Positions 7,831 to 16,628 are shown, numbered from the stretch's first letter. The stretch: DNA of 64,000 bases from Akkermansiaceae bacterium (GCA_024233115.1 JACKQB010000006.1:186001-250000); one strand, 5' to 3'. Translations and numbers: made by a program. Notes: generated from the sequence alone by a model not told the origin.

Positions 7831-8667
7831 ATGTATGTGATCCAACCTCATTACCACGCCATCGCGCGGACCGCACAAGACTACGAAAGAATGGCGATGT
7901 CCGGTGTGGTCGCCGTATGTGAACCATCATTCTGGGCGGGATTTGAGCGGGAGCATCCCGAGACGTTTTTAGACTACTTTAAGCAAATTTCAGAATATGA
8001 GCCGACACGGGCAGCGCAGTATGGAATCCGTCATTTTTCCTGGATCGCGGTCAATCCGAAGGAGTCCGAGGATATGGAACTCACACGGGAGGTGTGTAAA
8101 CACATGCCTGGATTTCTCAACAACCCTCATGTGTTAGGCATCGGCGAAATCGGGTTGCATCTATCCACAAAAAACGAATGTGACTCCTTTGAATGGCAGA
8201 TCCAGATGGCACTTGACCATGACCAGTTGATGTTGGTGCATACGCCGCACCTCGATGACAAACTGAAGGGGACACGCCGCATCCTTGAGATCCTGGCCAA
8301 TTTTTCAGCGATGGATCCTGAACGTGTGTGGATCGATCACGTCGAAGAGCATACCGTGCAGATGGTGATGGACCGCGGGTATTGGGCCGGGATGACACTT
8401 TACCCCATGACGAAGATGACCGCCAAACGGGCGGCGGATGTGCTGGAGAGGATGGGCTGGGAGCGGATGCTGGTAAACAGCTCAGCGGATTGGGGGCCGT
8501 CGGATCCATTTACCTTGCAGGAGTGTATTTTGGAGTGCAGTCGGCGGCGGTTCCACCGTCAGGAGCTGCTGGACATCTTCCATAACAACGCCTGCCGGTT
8601 TTTGGGGCAAAATCCGAAATGGGATATCGAGCCTGTCTATCTTCGGGAGGAAATCGCAACCAAGTGA
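7831..8667 (+). CDS. TatD-family metal-dependent hydrolase
   Basis: A 278-residue amidohydrolase-fold protein of the TatD type. Candidate metal ligands are all visible: PHYH near residue 6, GEIGLH at about 108, VHTPH at about 138, DHVEEH at about 172, and the final aspartate in NSSADWGPSD. TatD proteins are typically DNases or phosphoesterases, but this lineage resembles the TatD-like members found in secondary-metabolite and eustigmatophyte-bacterial-operon type loci, so nuclease activity should not be assumed. It is the last gene of the DUF134 / NifX-like / small protein operon (gap of three bases). It is convergent with a PaaI-type thioesterase gene 26 bases on. The start ATG is directly after the previous stop. 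Confidence 0.82.
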   Translation: MYVIQPHYHAIARTAQDYERMAMSGVVAVCEPSFWAGFEREHPETFLDYFKQISEYEPTRAAQYGIRHFSWIAVNPKESEDMELTREVCKHMPGFLNNPHVLGIGEIGLHLSTKNECDSFEWQIQMALDHDQLMLVHTPHLDDKLKGTRRILEILANFSAMDPERVWIDHVEEHTVQMVMDRGYWAGMTLYPMTKMTAKRAADVLERMGWERMLVNSSADWGPSDPFTLQECILECSRRRFHRQELLDIFHNNACRFLGQNPKWDIEPVYLREEIATK

Positions 8668-8692
8668 TTTGCATACCTGCGAATGGGACGGC

Positions 8693-9172
8693 TCATGTCA
8701 ATGACGTTTGGTCGGGTTTCTGCATGAATTTGGCCTTGGCACTAACCATGATATTGCCGTTTTGGGACAGGTGGCTTTCCAGCTGATAGAGAGGTCGGCG
8801 CGCATGGATGACCCGTGTTTTGATTTCCAGCAATTGGCAGGTTTCCACCGACTGGTGAAAGCGTAGGGAAAGCTCGCCGGTAAGCCCAAGAACACCGTGG
8901 CCCATGAGGCAGCAAGTCATTGCCTCATCGATGAACAAGCTGATGATGCCACCGTGGAGCACGTTGGGATAGCTACAGAGTTCTTGAGGCGGCGTGATTC
9001 GACCAATCAATGTGTCTACGCCATCGGTTTCAAACTCAAGACGAAGACTTTGATGACTGCACGCGTGGCACTGACGGTGATGTTTTTCCCTCAGTCTTGT
9101 GAGTAAATCCAGGTCAAGCGGCCGTAACGTGTGTCGCTTGTCCGGGGGCGTGGTGTGAGTCGGGCTGTTCAT
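8693..9172 (-). CDS. PaaI-type hotdog thioesterase
   Basis: A 159-residue hotdog-fold acyl-CoA thioesterase. The signature HGGIISLFIDEAM at about residues 73-85 (HGG plus D/E) is the PaaI/YbaW-type active-site helix. An N-terminal extension includes C-x-x-C (QCHAC), as in the family of stand-alone thioesterases preceded by a short cysteine segment. It probably hydrolyses a small or aromatic acyl-CoA. It is monocistronic and convergent with the TatD gene; the 126 bases separating it from fdhD contain no gene. A role in the polyene cluster 4 kb away cannot be excluded, but nothing supports it beyond distance. Confidence 0.82.
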   Translation of the reverse strand: MNSPTHTTPPDKRHTLRPLDLDLLTRLREKHHRQCHACSHQSLRLEFETDGVDTLIGRITPPQELCSYPNVLHGGIISLFIDEAMTCCLMGHGVLGLTGELSLRFHQSVETCQLLEIKTRVIHARRPLYQLESHLSQNGNIMVSAKAKFMQKPDQTSLT

Positions 9173-9298
9173 GATTCATTGAATAGTAACGAGCATATGC
9201 CCGTTTTAAAAATGATCAACCCCTGAGTTGTGGTGCAAGGTCATCGCGCCTCGGCTGGATGCGGAAAATCGGTGACGTGTCCGGATATAGCCAGGTCA

Positions 9299-10099
9299 TC
9301 AAATAATACGGTCCTCACCCGCGTAGATATTCATCTTGGGGGGGCGGAGAAAGCCGATCAGCGTCTGGCCGCTTGTGCGGGCGAACTCGACTGCCAGGGA
9401 CGAAGGTGCGGAGATGGCAGCAACAACCGGGATACGGGCGACAAGTGCCTTCTGCATCACCTCGAAGGATACCCTGCCTGACACTTGCAGTAAAGTTTCT
9501 GAGAGATCCAGCTTGTGGCTCGCCGCCCAGCCGATGACCTTGTCAATGGCATTGTGCCTGCCAACGTCCTCGCGCAGCACCAGGATTTCGCCTTCGGCAG
9601 AAGCCAGTGCAGCGGCATGCAGCCCTCCTGTGTTAGAAAACACCTCCTGTGCAGCCCGGAGGGAGCCGGGTAAGCCCAACACAACGTGCGAGGCTACCAC
9701 CAGACCACTGTCGACCGGCGGCGCATGTTGCTGGATCGCTTCGATACTCGCCTTGCCACAAATTCCGCAGGACGAAGCGCTGAAGAGGTTTCTACTCAAG
9801 CGTGCGTGATCCAAAACCACATCATCGGAGAGAAATACATACGCATGATTCTGCTGCTGCTCGAGATCGATCCGCATCACATCATCGAGTGATTCTACTA
9901 ATCCCTCAGTAAGTAAAAAACCCCTCACCAGATCCGCATCGTGTCCGGGTGTGCGCATGACCACTGCGACGGGCGTGCCATCGACCGTTATCTGCAAGGG
10001 CTCCTCACGCGCCAGCTGGTCAACAACCGGTTTCCGGTCGTCGTCCCCCAGTTTCCAGATATCAAACCCCACCGATGCGTCAGATCGTTGGTCAGGCAT
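9299..10099 (-). CDS. fdhD: FdhD sulfurtransferase for molybdenum-cofactor enzymes
   Basis: A 266-residue FdhD family protein, which transfers sulfur from a cysteine desulfurase to the molybdenum cofactor of formate-dehydrogenase-like enzymes. The hallmark C-x-x-C loop is SSCGICGKASIEAI. Other family features are EEPLQITVDG near the N-terminus, TPGHDADLVRGFLLTEG, and REDVGRHNAIDKVIG. The ATG at 10099 is preceded by GGAGG at a good distance and is preferred over a start 39 bases further up. The start overlaps the end of the upstream MOSC gene by eight bases, indicating translational coupling. The likely client is the YdeP-type oxidoreductase at 303. Confidence 0.93.
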   Translation of the reverse strand: MPDQRSDASVGFDIWKLGDDDRKPVVDQLAREEPLQITVDGTPVAVVMRTPGHDADLVRGFLLTEGLVESLDDVMRIDLEQQQNHAYVFLSDDVVLDHARLSRNLFSASSCGICGKASIEAIQQHAPPVDSGLVVASHVVLGLPGSLRAAQEVFSNTGGLHAAALASAEGEILVLREDVGRHNAIDKVIGWAASHKLDLSETLLQVSGRVSFEVMQKALVARIPVVAAISAPSSLAVEFARTSGQTLIGFLRPPKMNIYAGEDRII

Positions 10100-10631
10100 C
10101 TTTTTTGTCCTCCTTCGGTTCGGGTGGGATGTCACCAATCACCTCCAGCGCGCACTCACCAAGAGTCAGCTCACCACCTTTGACGATCCTGGCGCGCAAG
10201 CCGCCCTGGCCTTTGAGAAACTCGTGGGTTCCCGGGGCACAGGCCTGGTCCATCCAATAACAAGGGGAACATTCACACGACCCCGTGAGTTCAAGCCCAG
10301 CCAGCGTGAAACGTTTGTCGATGAGTTCATTCAGGTCAACCCCCTTGAGCACCACATTCCGCCTGAATGCCATCGGGTGCAGCTCACCTTGGACGATTTC
10401 ATCCCGGACACGTTCGTAAACCGCCCAGTCGAAGAAGGTGATCTGGCCTTTGTAGTCGGGTTTGTAATCAAAAAAACGGTCATCCGTGATCCCCCGCCCT
10501 GCAACGCAATCGATGCGCTCCACTTCCTTGATCGGATAATCCATCGCCCCCTTGCCATGCCTGCCGTAGAAATTGTGGCCCGGGGAAATAAAGAGATGTT
10601 TCAGCGTCACGTTCATGGTTGCACAATGCAC
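10092..10631 (-). CDS. MOSC domain protein
   Basis: A 179-residue stand-alone MOSC-domain protein; MOSC domains bind the molybdenum cofactor or transfer sulfur or oxygen ligands in its metabolism. It has LKHLFISPGHNFYGRHG at the start, VERIDCVAGRGITDDRFF (a family G-x-x-x-D-R-F/Y pattern) and a cysteine-rich ELTGSCECSPC segment where the family usually has its conserved cysteine. The sequence shows a GTG start at 10631 with GGAG seven bases upstream, and an in-frame ATG at 10616 without such a site; I prefer the GTG. It overlaps fdhD by eight bases, so both are likely co-translated for maturation of the same enzyme. Confidence 0.85.
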   Translation of the reverse strand: MHCATMNVTLKHLFISPGHNFYGRHGKGAMDYPIKEVERIDCVAGRGITDDRFFDYKPDYKGQITFFDWAVYERVRDEIVQGELHPMAFRRNVVLKGVDLNELIDKRFTLAGLELTGSCECSPCYWMDQACAPGTHEFLKGQGGLRARIVKGGELTLGECALEVIGDIPPEPKEDKKDA

Positions 10632-10711
10632 TGGATGGCTCCGGTTTGCACGATCAAATTAGGTGTATACGAGAGGACTGCTGGGCCACCCGTCCCCGTT
10701 GGGCGTGCGGT

Positions 10712-12031
10712 TTACTGGTCACGCAGCACTGCCTGGTAGCCTTTGTGGGTGTGGGACAGGATTGCGTGGATGCGCCCTTGCTCACGACTACTTAACCGCG
10801 GGTAGCCCACGGGAGTTTCCCGGCCGGTCACAATGCGGTGTAGTTTTTTTAACACGGGGGTTTTGATTTCCTCCGGCAGCAAATCGAAGGCCTTGCTGTG
10901 GATCATAAAACTGCAGCGGTATTTGAAGATCCGTTTCTCCAGGCGTAGGTCCCGCAATGAATGGCCGTCGTAATGAACCCCCTGGGCGACAAAATCCTTC
11001 TGATAGGCCTTCGAGCCACTGATCCCGTCCTCAGGAAGCCGGACCTCATCCGCAAACAGCAGTGCCTTCAAAATCGAATCCACGTAACCTTGCAACATCT
11101 TCCTGGCTGCCGGCGAATCGCTGTCGTACTGCCCCTCATTAATCGCCTTTCCCAGATAGACACGGCGGAGATAACCCATCTTGGCGGCGGCGAGTTTATT
11201 GTGCACGTCGATCTGATGCTCCATGATCATCAAGGCCAGGATATCGCTGGTTCCGGTGAGATACTTGCCGGTGTCGAAGTAAGCGGACAAGTCGGTGACA
11301 TTCAGTCCGTGGTTTTTATTGTAGTGATGATCGCCCGACTCGGACATCGTCACCCACTTGTTACCCATGTGGCCACTCTGCCCATGGGTACCGGTGACAT
11401 ACCAGCCCCCCCAGCGGTCGGCCATCGGACTTGCGGGTGTTGTCAGTGACGAGCCCCAGCTGAGGAGAGCCTGGCCGTCTTTTTCAGTAAAGACAGAGCG
11501 CACCAACAGGCCGGGCACGTCCATGGTGTTTTTTGACGCATGACAGGTCATACATTCCTGGTTGCGCACAAAGGTGCGTTTTCCGACGGGCTTGTTGATA
11601 TCAAAACTGTAGAACATCATGCCCTTGGGGTCATCACACGCCACCACTTCGATGATTCCGCCGGGGACCCATCCCACATAGAAGTCGCTGTTGAAATAAA
11701 CCGCCCTCGGGTGCGCCGGGGTAATCAGATCGCGCTGTAGGCTGGTTTTTGAAAACACCAGCATCTGTGACGAGACGGGAATCTGCAACTCATCCAACAA
11801 GGCCTTCAGGATCTCCTTCGGCTCACTGTCCGGCAGGTTGAACTTCTCGCTGTCGATTGCCTCCTGGAGCCGTGTAATGGTGTTATGATCCTTGGAACTG
11901 CTGTAGAGAACCGGCGCCAGGTCATAGTCGGGCGTGGTCTGGGCCAACAATGGCAGGCCGAGAGCCAGGGACACCCCCATCGTGCAACCGGCAAGGGCGG
12001 CCAGACTGGATTTTTGGACGATCAAACTCAT
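10712..12031 (-). CDS. Secreted mono-haem c-type protein of unknown function
   Basis: A 439-residue exported protein with a signal peptide (about residues 1-31, ending LPLLAQT) and one c-type haem site, CMTCH, in RNQECMTCHASK near residue 160. Histidines and a methionine after this (HGQSGHMGNKW, DHHYNKNHGLNV) could supply the distal ligand. Around it are segments such as AVYFNSDFYVGWVPGG and WGGWYVTGTHG. The same architecture occurs in uncharacterised planctomycete and verrucomicrobial proteins; I know no assigned function. It may donate or receive electrons in the periplasm. Downstream neighbours are MOSC and fdhD, about 80 bases away, and an SGNH hydrolase lies upstream. Confidence 0.7.
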   Translation of the reverse strand: MSLIVQKSSLAALAGCTMGVSLALGLPLLAQTTPDYDLAPVLYSSSKDHNTITRLQEAIDSEKFNLPDSEPKEILKALLDELQIPVSSQMLVFSKTSLQRDLITPAHPRAVYFNSDFYVGWVPGGIIEVVACDDPKGMMFYSFDINKPVGKRTFVRNQECMTCHASKNTMDVPGLLVRSVFTEKDGQALLSWGSSLTTPASPMADRWGGWYVTGTHGQSGHMGNKWVTMSESGDHHYNKNHGLNVTDLSAYFDTGKYLTGTSDILALMIMEHQIDVHNKLAAAKMGYLRRVYLGKAINEGQYDSDSPAARKMLQGYVDSILKALLFADEVRLPEDGISGSKAYQKDFVAQGVHYDGHSLRDLRLEKRIFKYRCSFMIHSKAFDLLPEEIKTPVLKKLHRIVTGRETPVGYPRLSSREQGRIHAILSHTHKGYQAVLRDQ

Positions 12032-12147
12032 GGTGATTCCCTAGATACGCCAATAACGCACTTTTTTTTCGTTAATTATCCCCAACCCGGAAATCACTCC
12101 GGTTCAACCGCGTGGTCAGGCGCCCTTGGTGAGGTTGCGCAGGGTGG

Positions 12148-12894
12148 TCAGTGTACGGCCTTCAACCAGTTGTGGGCCATCAGCGAGGCTCCGTCCGCCG
12201 TGGGATGCACCCCGTCCCGCGCCCAGTGCTCAGGCGGGGCAATGTTCGCGGCTTTATCAAACATGGACTGGAACGGCACAAAGGTGGCGCCAAAAGTCTT
12301 CGCCACTTTTTTCGCGGATGCACGGTAGGCATCAAAGGTGGGAAACCAGTTGTCCTTGACGGCACCACACCGCAGCACAAAGGGCTCGCAAATCACGAGT
12401 TTGACCTCAGGAAGCGCCTTCAGTGTGCGTTCGACCAAAGCGAGGTAGGCTTTTTCATAGGATGCCGGTGTGCCGTCGTATTTCCCGTTCAAGCCATGCC
12501 AGATATCGTTGACACCGATCAATATACTCAGCACATCGGGTTTTAAATCGAGACAATCCTTTTGCCATCGACCCGCCAGCTGGGGCACTTTGTGGCCGCT
12601 GATACCACGGTTGAATATCTTCAACTGCTCGGTCGGACGGTCGACCAACAATTGCGAGGCAGCCAGCCACGCATAACCTTTGCCGAGGGCTTCGTGCTGG
12701 TTGGCTTGGGCCGCATGTTTTCTACTCCTGCCCGCATCCGTGATCGAGTCCCCCTGGAATAGAATCACATCACCTTTTTTCACCAACGGGCCTGGGGTTT
12801 TCTCGTGATGCTCCGCTAATGATGTTGCGACCCCGGCAGCGGTGGTCGCACCGATGGCCAAGGCGGATGATTTGATAAACTGGCGTCGTTCCAT
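12148..12894 (-). CDS. SGNH/GDSL hydrolase, Tat-exported
   Basis: A 248-residue esterase of the SGNH superfamily. The opening ERRQFIKSSALAIGATTAAG is a twin-arginine signal. The four SGNH blocks are present: FQGDSITDAG (nucleophile serine), NRGISGHKV (oxyanion glycine), IGVNDIW (asparagine) and ARDGVHPT (catalytic aspartate and histidine). Such proteins in Verrucomicrobia usually remove acetyl groups from polysaccharides. It lies 32 bases after a flavoprotein gene and on the same strand, so it could be the tail of the polyene operon. A role as a sugar or lipid deacylase there is possible but unproven; it could equally be an unrelated secreted carbohydrate esterase. Confidence 0.85.
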   Translation of the reverse strand: MERRQFIKSSALAIGATTAAGVATSLAEHHEKTPGPLVKKGDVILFQGDSITDAGRSRKHAAQANQHEALGKGYAWLAASQLLVDRPTEQLKIFNRGISGHKVPQLAGRWQKDCLDLKPDVLSILIGVNDIWHGLNGKYDGTPASYEKAYLALVERTLKALPEVKLVICEPFVLRCGAVKDNWFPTFDAYRASAKKVAKTFGATFVPFQSMFDKAANIAPPEHWARDGVHPTADGASLMAHNWLKAVH

Positions 12895-12926
12895 GGTGGT
12901 TTTTTATATGGGCTTCGTTTGGGATG

Positions 12927-14222
12927 TCAATGATTGAGGCTGCCTTGGATCATCCTTGCCTGTGCATCGAGCCCCTTGGTCCCTTGTGCATAACACATGG
13001 ATGCCATGCCGGCGGCCTGTCCTGTGGCAAAACAGGTGCCCATGACACGCACGGACGCGAGTGCCTCATGGGTGGCCGAGATACATCGTCCCGCAAAATA
13101 GACCCCCGGGATTTCCGCACTCACAAGGGCACGGAGGGGAATCCCGGACGCCCGGGCATTTTTAAAATAGGTGAACTTCGCCCCCTTGGCATCCTCACGC
13201 ATTTCCAACGGCCAGGTGGCATTCGCCACGGTATCGGGAAAGGAAACCCCGTCCACCAATTCCTGCCCGGTTAACACATGCCGGCCTAACCACCGGAATG
13301 ACTCACGCACACCTATCGAGGGTGGAAACTCAGGCTCGGTGGCTTCTTCAAAAAACGGATACTGGACCTGGAGAAAGGTGTAGAGTTTCATGGCCAGGTC
13401 CCTTCCCGTTCTTTCTATCTCGGCCACCGCAGCAGGGTTTGACGGGTTCCATTGCGTCTTGTCCGTATCGAGGTCCATGCTGATAAAACACTCCCCCTTG
13501 TGCACCGACTCCCGTACGGTGGCACCCAGGATGCTGCCTGGCAATTGCCCGGTTCCAACACCGTGCACCAGGTCCAGGGCCAGGCGCATCTTAAAACGCT
13601 CCTCACGCACCTCCTTACCCACGTTCTTGAGCGAAAATATGAACGCGGGCTTTTGCAGTCGGTCCGATTCCTCACTCAACCTCGTCGCCCCTAACAAATC
13701 CGCCCCGAGTGCATCCGCTGAGCAATCGACAACACTCCGGCAACGCATTGGGCGGATCCCCCCGGTGGTCAACACCTCCACAGCAAACCCTCCATCGCTC
13801 TCGCGGGTGATGTCGATACACTCGGATTCCATCATGCAGTCGAGCGACTCACCTTCCGCCGCGACCAGTTCCTTGGCCAGCTGGTCGTAGATTTCAGGAT
13901 GTTGGTGCAGCACATAGACGCGCCCCATGGCGGTGGGGGCCTCCTGACCCGTCCGCTGGCGGATGGCGGCTTCGATTTCCGCAGGCAGGCCGGCGTTGGC
14001 AACACGTGGCGGCATGGAAGTATCGGGGTGGTAGAGTCCGCAAAAGGTGTGCACAAATGCCAGTGGCCCCATCCCACCGAGCCGGTCAGATTTTTCAATC
14101 AAGGCGACACGGCTACCCTGCCCCCCCTGACGCGCAGCGGCAATCGCGGCACAGAAACCCGCGCTGCCACCGCCGATGACCACAACATCGTAGTTATTGT
14201 TAGACTCCTGGGGTTCACTCAT
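12927..14222 (-). CDS. FAD-dependent oxidoreductase at end of polyene operon
   Basis: A 431-residue flavoprotein with an N-terminal dinucleotide-binding fold (DVVVIGGGSAGFCAAIAAAR, residues 10-30), a second FAD motif VVDCSADALGADLLGA near 165 and a C-terminal G-D-like segment PGVYFAGRCISATHEA near 385. It belongs to the FAD-dependent oxidoreductase group that resembles fumarate-reductase-like or polysaccharide-locus flavoproteins. The gap to the upstream acyl carrier protein gene is 15 bases, so it is co-transcribed with the ketosynthase operon. A job in tailoring or desaturating the polyene or its aromatic head is plausible. No signal peptide is present, so it is probably cytoplasmic. Confidence 0.8.
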   Translation of the reverse strand: MSEPQESNNNYDVVVIGGGSAGFCAAIAAARQGGQGSRVALIEKSDRLGGMGPLAFVHTFCGLYHPDTSMPPRVANAGLPAEIEAAIRQRTGQEAPTAMGRVYVLHQHPEIYDQLAKELVAAEGESLDCMMESECIDITRESDGGFAVEVLTTGGIRPMRCRSVVDCSADALGADLLGATRLSEESDRLQKPAFIFSLKNVGKEVREERFKMRLALDLVHGVGTGQLPGSILGATVRESVHKGECFISMDLDTDKTQWNPSNPAAVAEIERTGRDLAMKLYTFLQVQYPFFEEATEPEFPPSIGVRESFRWLGRHVLTGQELVDGVSFPDTVANATWPLEMREDAKGAKFTYFKNARASGIPLRALVSAEIPGVYFAGRCISATHEALASVRVMGTCFATGQAAGMASMCYAQGTKGLDAQARMIQGSLNH

Positions 14223-14237
14223 AGGCTGATAGACGGG

Positions 14238-14489
14238 TTAAGAAGACCGTTTCTTCTCGACCAGTCTAGCAAGTGCCCCGAGTGTTTGGAAGTTTTCCTT
14301 GCCCAAATCCTCCGCTTCGATACGGACGGCCAATTCCTGCTCCAGCAGCAGGATGAGCTGCATCATCGCCATGGAATCCAGCCCCTCGGCATAGAGATCA
14401 CACTGGTCGGTAAAACATTCCTTCAGCGGGAAGAGTCGCTCCGAGATCAGGCTGCGCAGGGAGCCGGTGATGGAATTGGATTCAGGCAT
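14238..14489 (-). CDS. Acyl carrier protein (first of two in the polyene operon)
   Basis: An 83-residue carrier protein with the phosphopantetheine attachment motif GLDSMAMMQL; serine 39 is the expected attachment site. It is more divergent than the second carrier in the operon (15597) and has a basic end (VEKKRSS). Aryl-polyene clusters usually contain two carrier proteins with different roles, and this pair fits. It ends four bases from the flippase-like gene upstream and 15 bases before the flavoprotein gene, so it is embedded in the operon. Confidence 0.9.
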   Translation of the reverse strand: MPESNSITGSLRSLISERLFPLKECFTDQCDLYAEGLDSMAMMQLILLLEQELAVRIEAEDLGKENFQTLGALARLVEKKRSS

Positions 14490-14493
14490 AAAA

Positions 14494-15522
14494 TTACTCA
14501 GGCGAGGATGACGGGTTTTCTTGATCAGGGGAACTAAAATTGGACCGGTTGAAGATCAACACCGCGCCACCGACGAGCCCCCAGAAGACGTGAAACAGGA
14601 AACCTATCAAGGAGGCCGACACCGCGGCCTCGGCTTTGACCCCTGCAATTTCACTGACCAGATACTCGAAGGTTTTCTCCCTGACACCGAGTCCGGAAAT
14701 CGATATGGGCATGGAGCTGGCAATATCAACGAGCGGCATTACCGTGAGGACCGTTGTCACTTCCACTTGTTCCTGCACCGTCCTCAGGGCGGCATAAAAC
14801 GCCATGAAAAAGGTCACCGAGAGCATGATCGACACGGCGAGTGACTGGATCGTCTGCTGCCACCGCGACCGGTACAGGTTCAAGCACTCGGTGAACGACG
14901 CCAGGTGCTCGCGCCTGGCAAGCACTGGATATTTCCTGCGAAAGCGGCCGAGGATGCTTTCCGAACAAATGACAAAAAACAACACGATAAAAACCACGCC
15001 TCCGAGTTCAAAAACGGTGGCGGCGACCAGTAGGTTTTTCAGCGCCGGGTTACCCGCCTGATGCATCCCCCCCGCCCCCCAGGCGAAGGTGAGGAAAATC
15101 ATGCCGGTGGCGACAAATCCCACCAGGTGGTCCATCAGCACCGTCAGGGTGATGATGAGTTTTTTACCGGGGTTGCGGCGCATCACCCCGATCATCCTCG
15201 CCGCATTTCCCGCCGCCCCACCTACCGAGACGATGTTAAACAACGCGGCGATCAGGGTCATCCTGACCACAAACGGGAAGGTCACATCAAGCGACTGGGC
15301 TTTCAGCAGGTAATACCACCTCAGCGCCCAGGCGATGACGCTGACACCCCCGAACCCAATTCCGGCACTCACCCAGAAGGGGGATTTGAGCGCGTTCCTA
15401 AAATGATCCACCAGCACCCGCTGGTCATCAATCCGGGAGAGTGCCCAGTAGAGAAAAACTCCGGTCCCCAGTAATTTCAGCAGAAAAAGAGCTGCGACTT
15501 TGAGGTGGGTTTTTGCGATCAT
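14494..15522 (-). CDS. Flippase-like (UPF0104/lysylphosphatidylglycerol synthase TM) membrane protein
   Basis: A 342-residue polytopic membrane protein of the UPF0104 / LPG-synthase transmembrane / AglD flippase-like family, with about eight hydrophobic segments. Typical features are GTGVFLYWALSRID at the N-terminus, AALFNIVSVGGAAGNAARM (the family N-x-x-x-P-G-x-x-G-x-x-x-R region), LMDHLVGFVATGM, and MPISISGLGVREKTFEYL near residue 275 (family P-x-S-x-G-G-x-G-x-R-E). These proteins are predicted to flip lipid-linked or isoprenoid-linked intermediates. Located between two carrier protein genes in the operon, it may move the pigment lipid or its precursor across the inner membrane. Such a gene is not part of the core aryl-polyene set that I know. 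Confidence 0.82.
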   Translation of the reverse strand: MIAKTHLKVAALFLLKLLGTGVFLYWALSRIDDQRVLVDHFRNALKSPFWVSAGIGFGGVSVIAWALRWYYLLKAQSLDVTFPFVVRMTLIAALFNIVSVGGAAGNAARMIGVMRRNPGKKLIITLTVLMDHLVGFVATGMIFLTFAWGAGGMHQAGNPALKNLLVAATVFELGGVVFIVLFFVICSESILGRFRRKYPVLARREHLASFTECLNLYRSRWQQTIQSLAVSIMLSVTFFMAFYAALRTVQEQVEVTTVLTVMPLVDIASSMPISISGLGVREKTFEYLVSEIAGVKAEAAVSASLIGFLFHVFWGLVGGAVLIFNRSNFSSPDQENPSSSPE

Positions 15523-15596
15523 TTTGCAATGGAATCACCACACCTTGGCTCGGAGGCCACATGAAGACAATGTGGGAGAGGTAAAAGGGAGCCCGA

Positions 15597-15872
15597 TCAG
15601 GCTTTGGCGGAACCACCCGATGCGTCGACAGCTTGGGCGATGGTTTGGGGCGACTTGAGGATGCCTTTGGCGGCTTCCGCATCGGAGATCTTCAGACCGA
15701 AGTGTTTTTCGATGGCAACCACCAGTTGGAGGGCATCCACGGAGTCGAGGCCCAGGCTGTCAGGCCCCATCAGAGGGGTGGCATCACCAATTTCATCCAC
15801 CGTAACATCGAGCATCAGTTCATCGACGAGGACTTCTTTCACCTTGGACAGGAGTTCGGTAAGATCGGGCAT
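15597..15872 (-). CDS. Acyl carrier protein (second of two in the polyene operon)
   Basis: A 91-residue acyl carrier protein with GLDSVDALQLVVAIE; serine 44 is the phosphopantetheine site. It is acidic and close to a canonical fatty-acid/polyketide carrier, with EKHFGLKI following helix II. It lies 18 bases downstream of the ketoreductase gene and about 75 bases ahead of the flippase-like gene. As the more conventional of the two carriers it is the likelier platform for polyene chain extension by the ketosynthase pair. The tail AVDASGGSAKA is flexible. Confidence 0.92.
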   Translation of the reverse strand: MPDLTELLSKVKEVLVDELMLDVTVDEIGDATPLMGPDSLGLDSVDALQLVVAIEKHFGLKISDAEAAKGILKSPQTIAQAVDASGGSAKA

Positions 15873-15890
15873 TTGAATAGTGAATAAGCG

Positions 15891-16628
15891 TTAAAAAATA
15901 CCGCCGTCAATTTTCAGCGACGCGCCTGTGATATAGCCCGACTCTTCATTGGCAAGGAAAAAAACAGCACTGGCAACCTCCTCAGGCCTACCGAATCGGC
16001 GCATGGGAATGGTCTTTTTAATCGCCTTGGCCTGCTCTGCATCCATGTGGTCAAGTGCGCTGGTTTGCACATATCCCGGGCAGATGGCGTTGACAGTGAT
16101 CCCCATACGGGCGACCTCCTTGGCCAGGCTCTGTGTCATCGCCACCACACCGGCCTTGGCCGCCGCGTAGTTCGTCTGCCCCATCGGTGCCATGATCGCA
16201 CTCAGGGAGGCGATGTTGATAATCCGGCCAAACCGCTGCTGCATCATCCCGCGTATGACCGCCTGGGAGCCGAGAAAAACGGCATTCAGGTTCGAGTCGA
16301 TCACACCATCCCACGCCTCGCGCGGCATCATGGCCATCAGGTGGTCGTTGTGGTGGCCGGCGTTGTTGACCAGCACGTTGACCACGCGGCCATCGGCCTC
16401 GATCGATGCCAGGGCATCCCGCCATCCTTGTTGGTCCGTTACGTCCAGAGTGATTACGGAACAACGGCCCTCGAACTCTGCGCTGAGCGCCACCGCCTGG
16501 TCCCTGTTGGCGCGGACACCGAGGTAGACGTAACAATGCGTGTCCCTGGTCAGGAAATAGCGGGCGATCGCGAGCCCCAGGCCACCATTGGCTCCAGTGA
16601 CAAGCAGGCAGGAAATACGTTTGTTCAT
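15891..16628 (-). CDS. FabG-type 3-oxoacyl-ACP reductase of the polyene cluster
   Basis: A 245-residue short-chain dehydrogenase that should reduce 3-oxoacyl-ACP during polyene elongation. It has the NADPH-binding TGANGGLG at residues 11-18, VNNAG near 87, and the catalytic set S141, Y154 and K158 (YAAAK). The ending SGYITGASLKIDGG is classic FabG. It is positioned 13 bases after the chain-length-factor-like ketosynthase gene and 18 before the carrier protein gene. It lacks the arginine-rich CoA/ACP docking variation I could evaluate, but nothing suggests inactivation. Housekeeping fatty-acid synthesis is less likely given this context. Confidence 0.92.
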   Translation of the reverse strand: MNKRISCLLVTGANGGLGLAIARYFLTRDTHCYVYLGVRANRDQAVALSAEFEGRCSVITLDVTDQQGWRDALASIEADGRVVNVLVNNAGHHNDHLMAMMPREAWDGVIDSNLNAVFLGSQAVIRGMMQQRFGRIINIASLSAIMAPMGQTNYAAAKAGVVAMTQSLAKEVARMGITVNAICPGYVQTSALDHMDAEQAKAIKKTIPMRRFGRPEEVASAVFFLANEESGYITGASLKIDGGIF

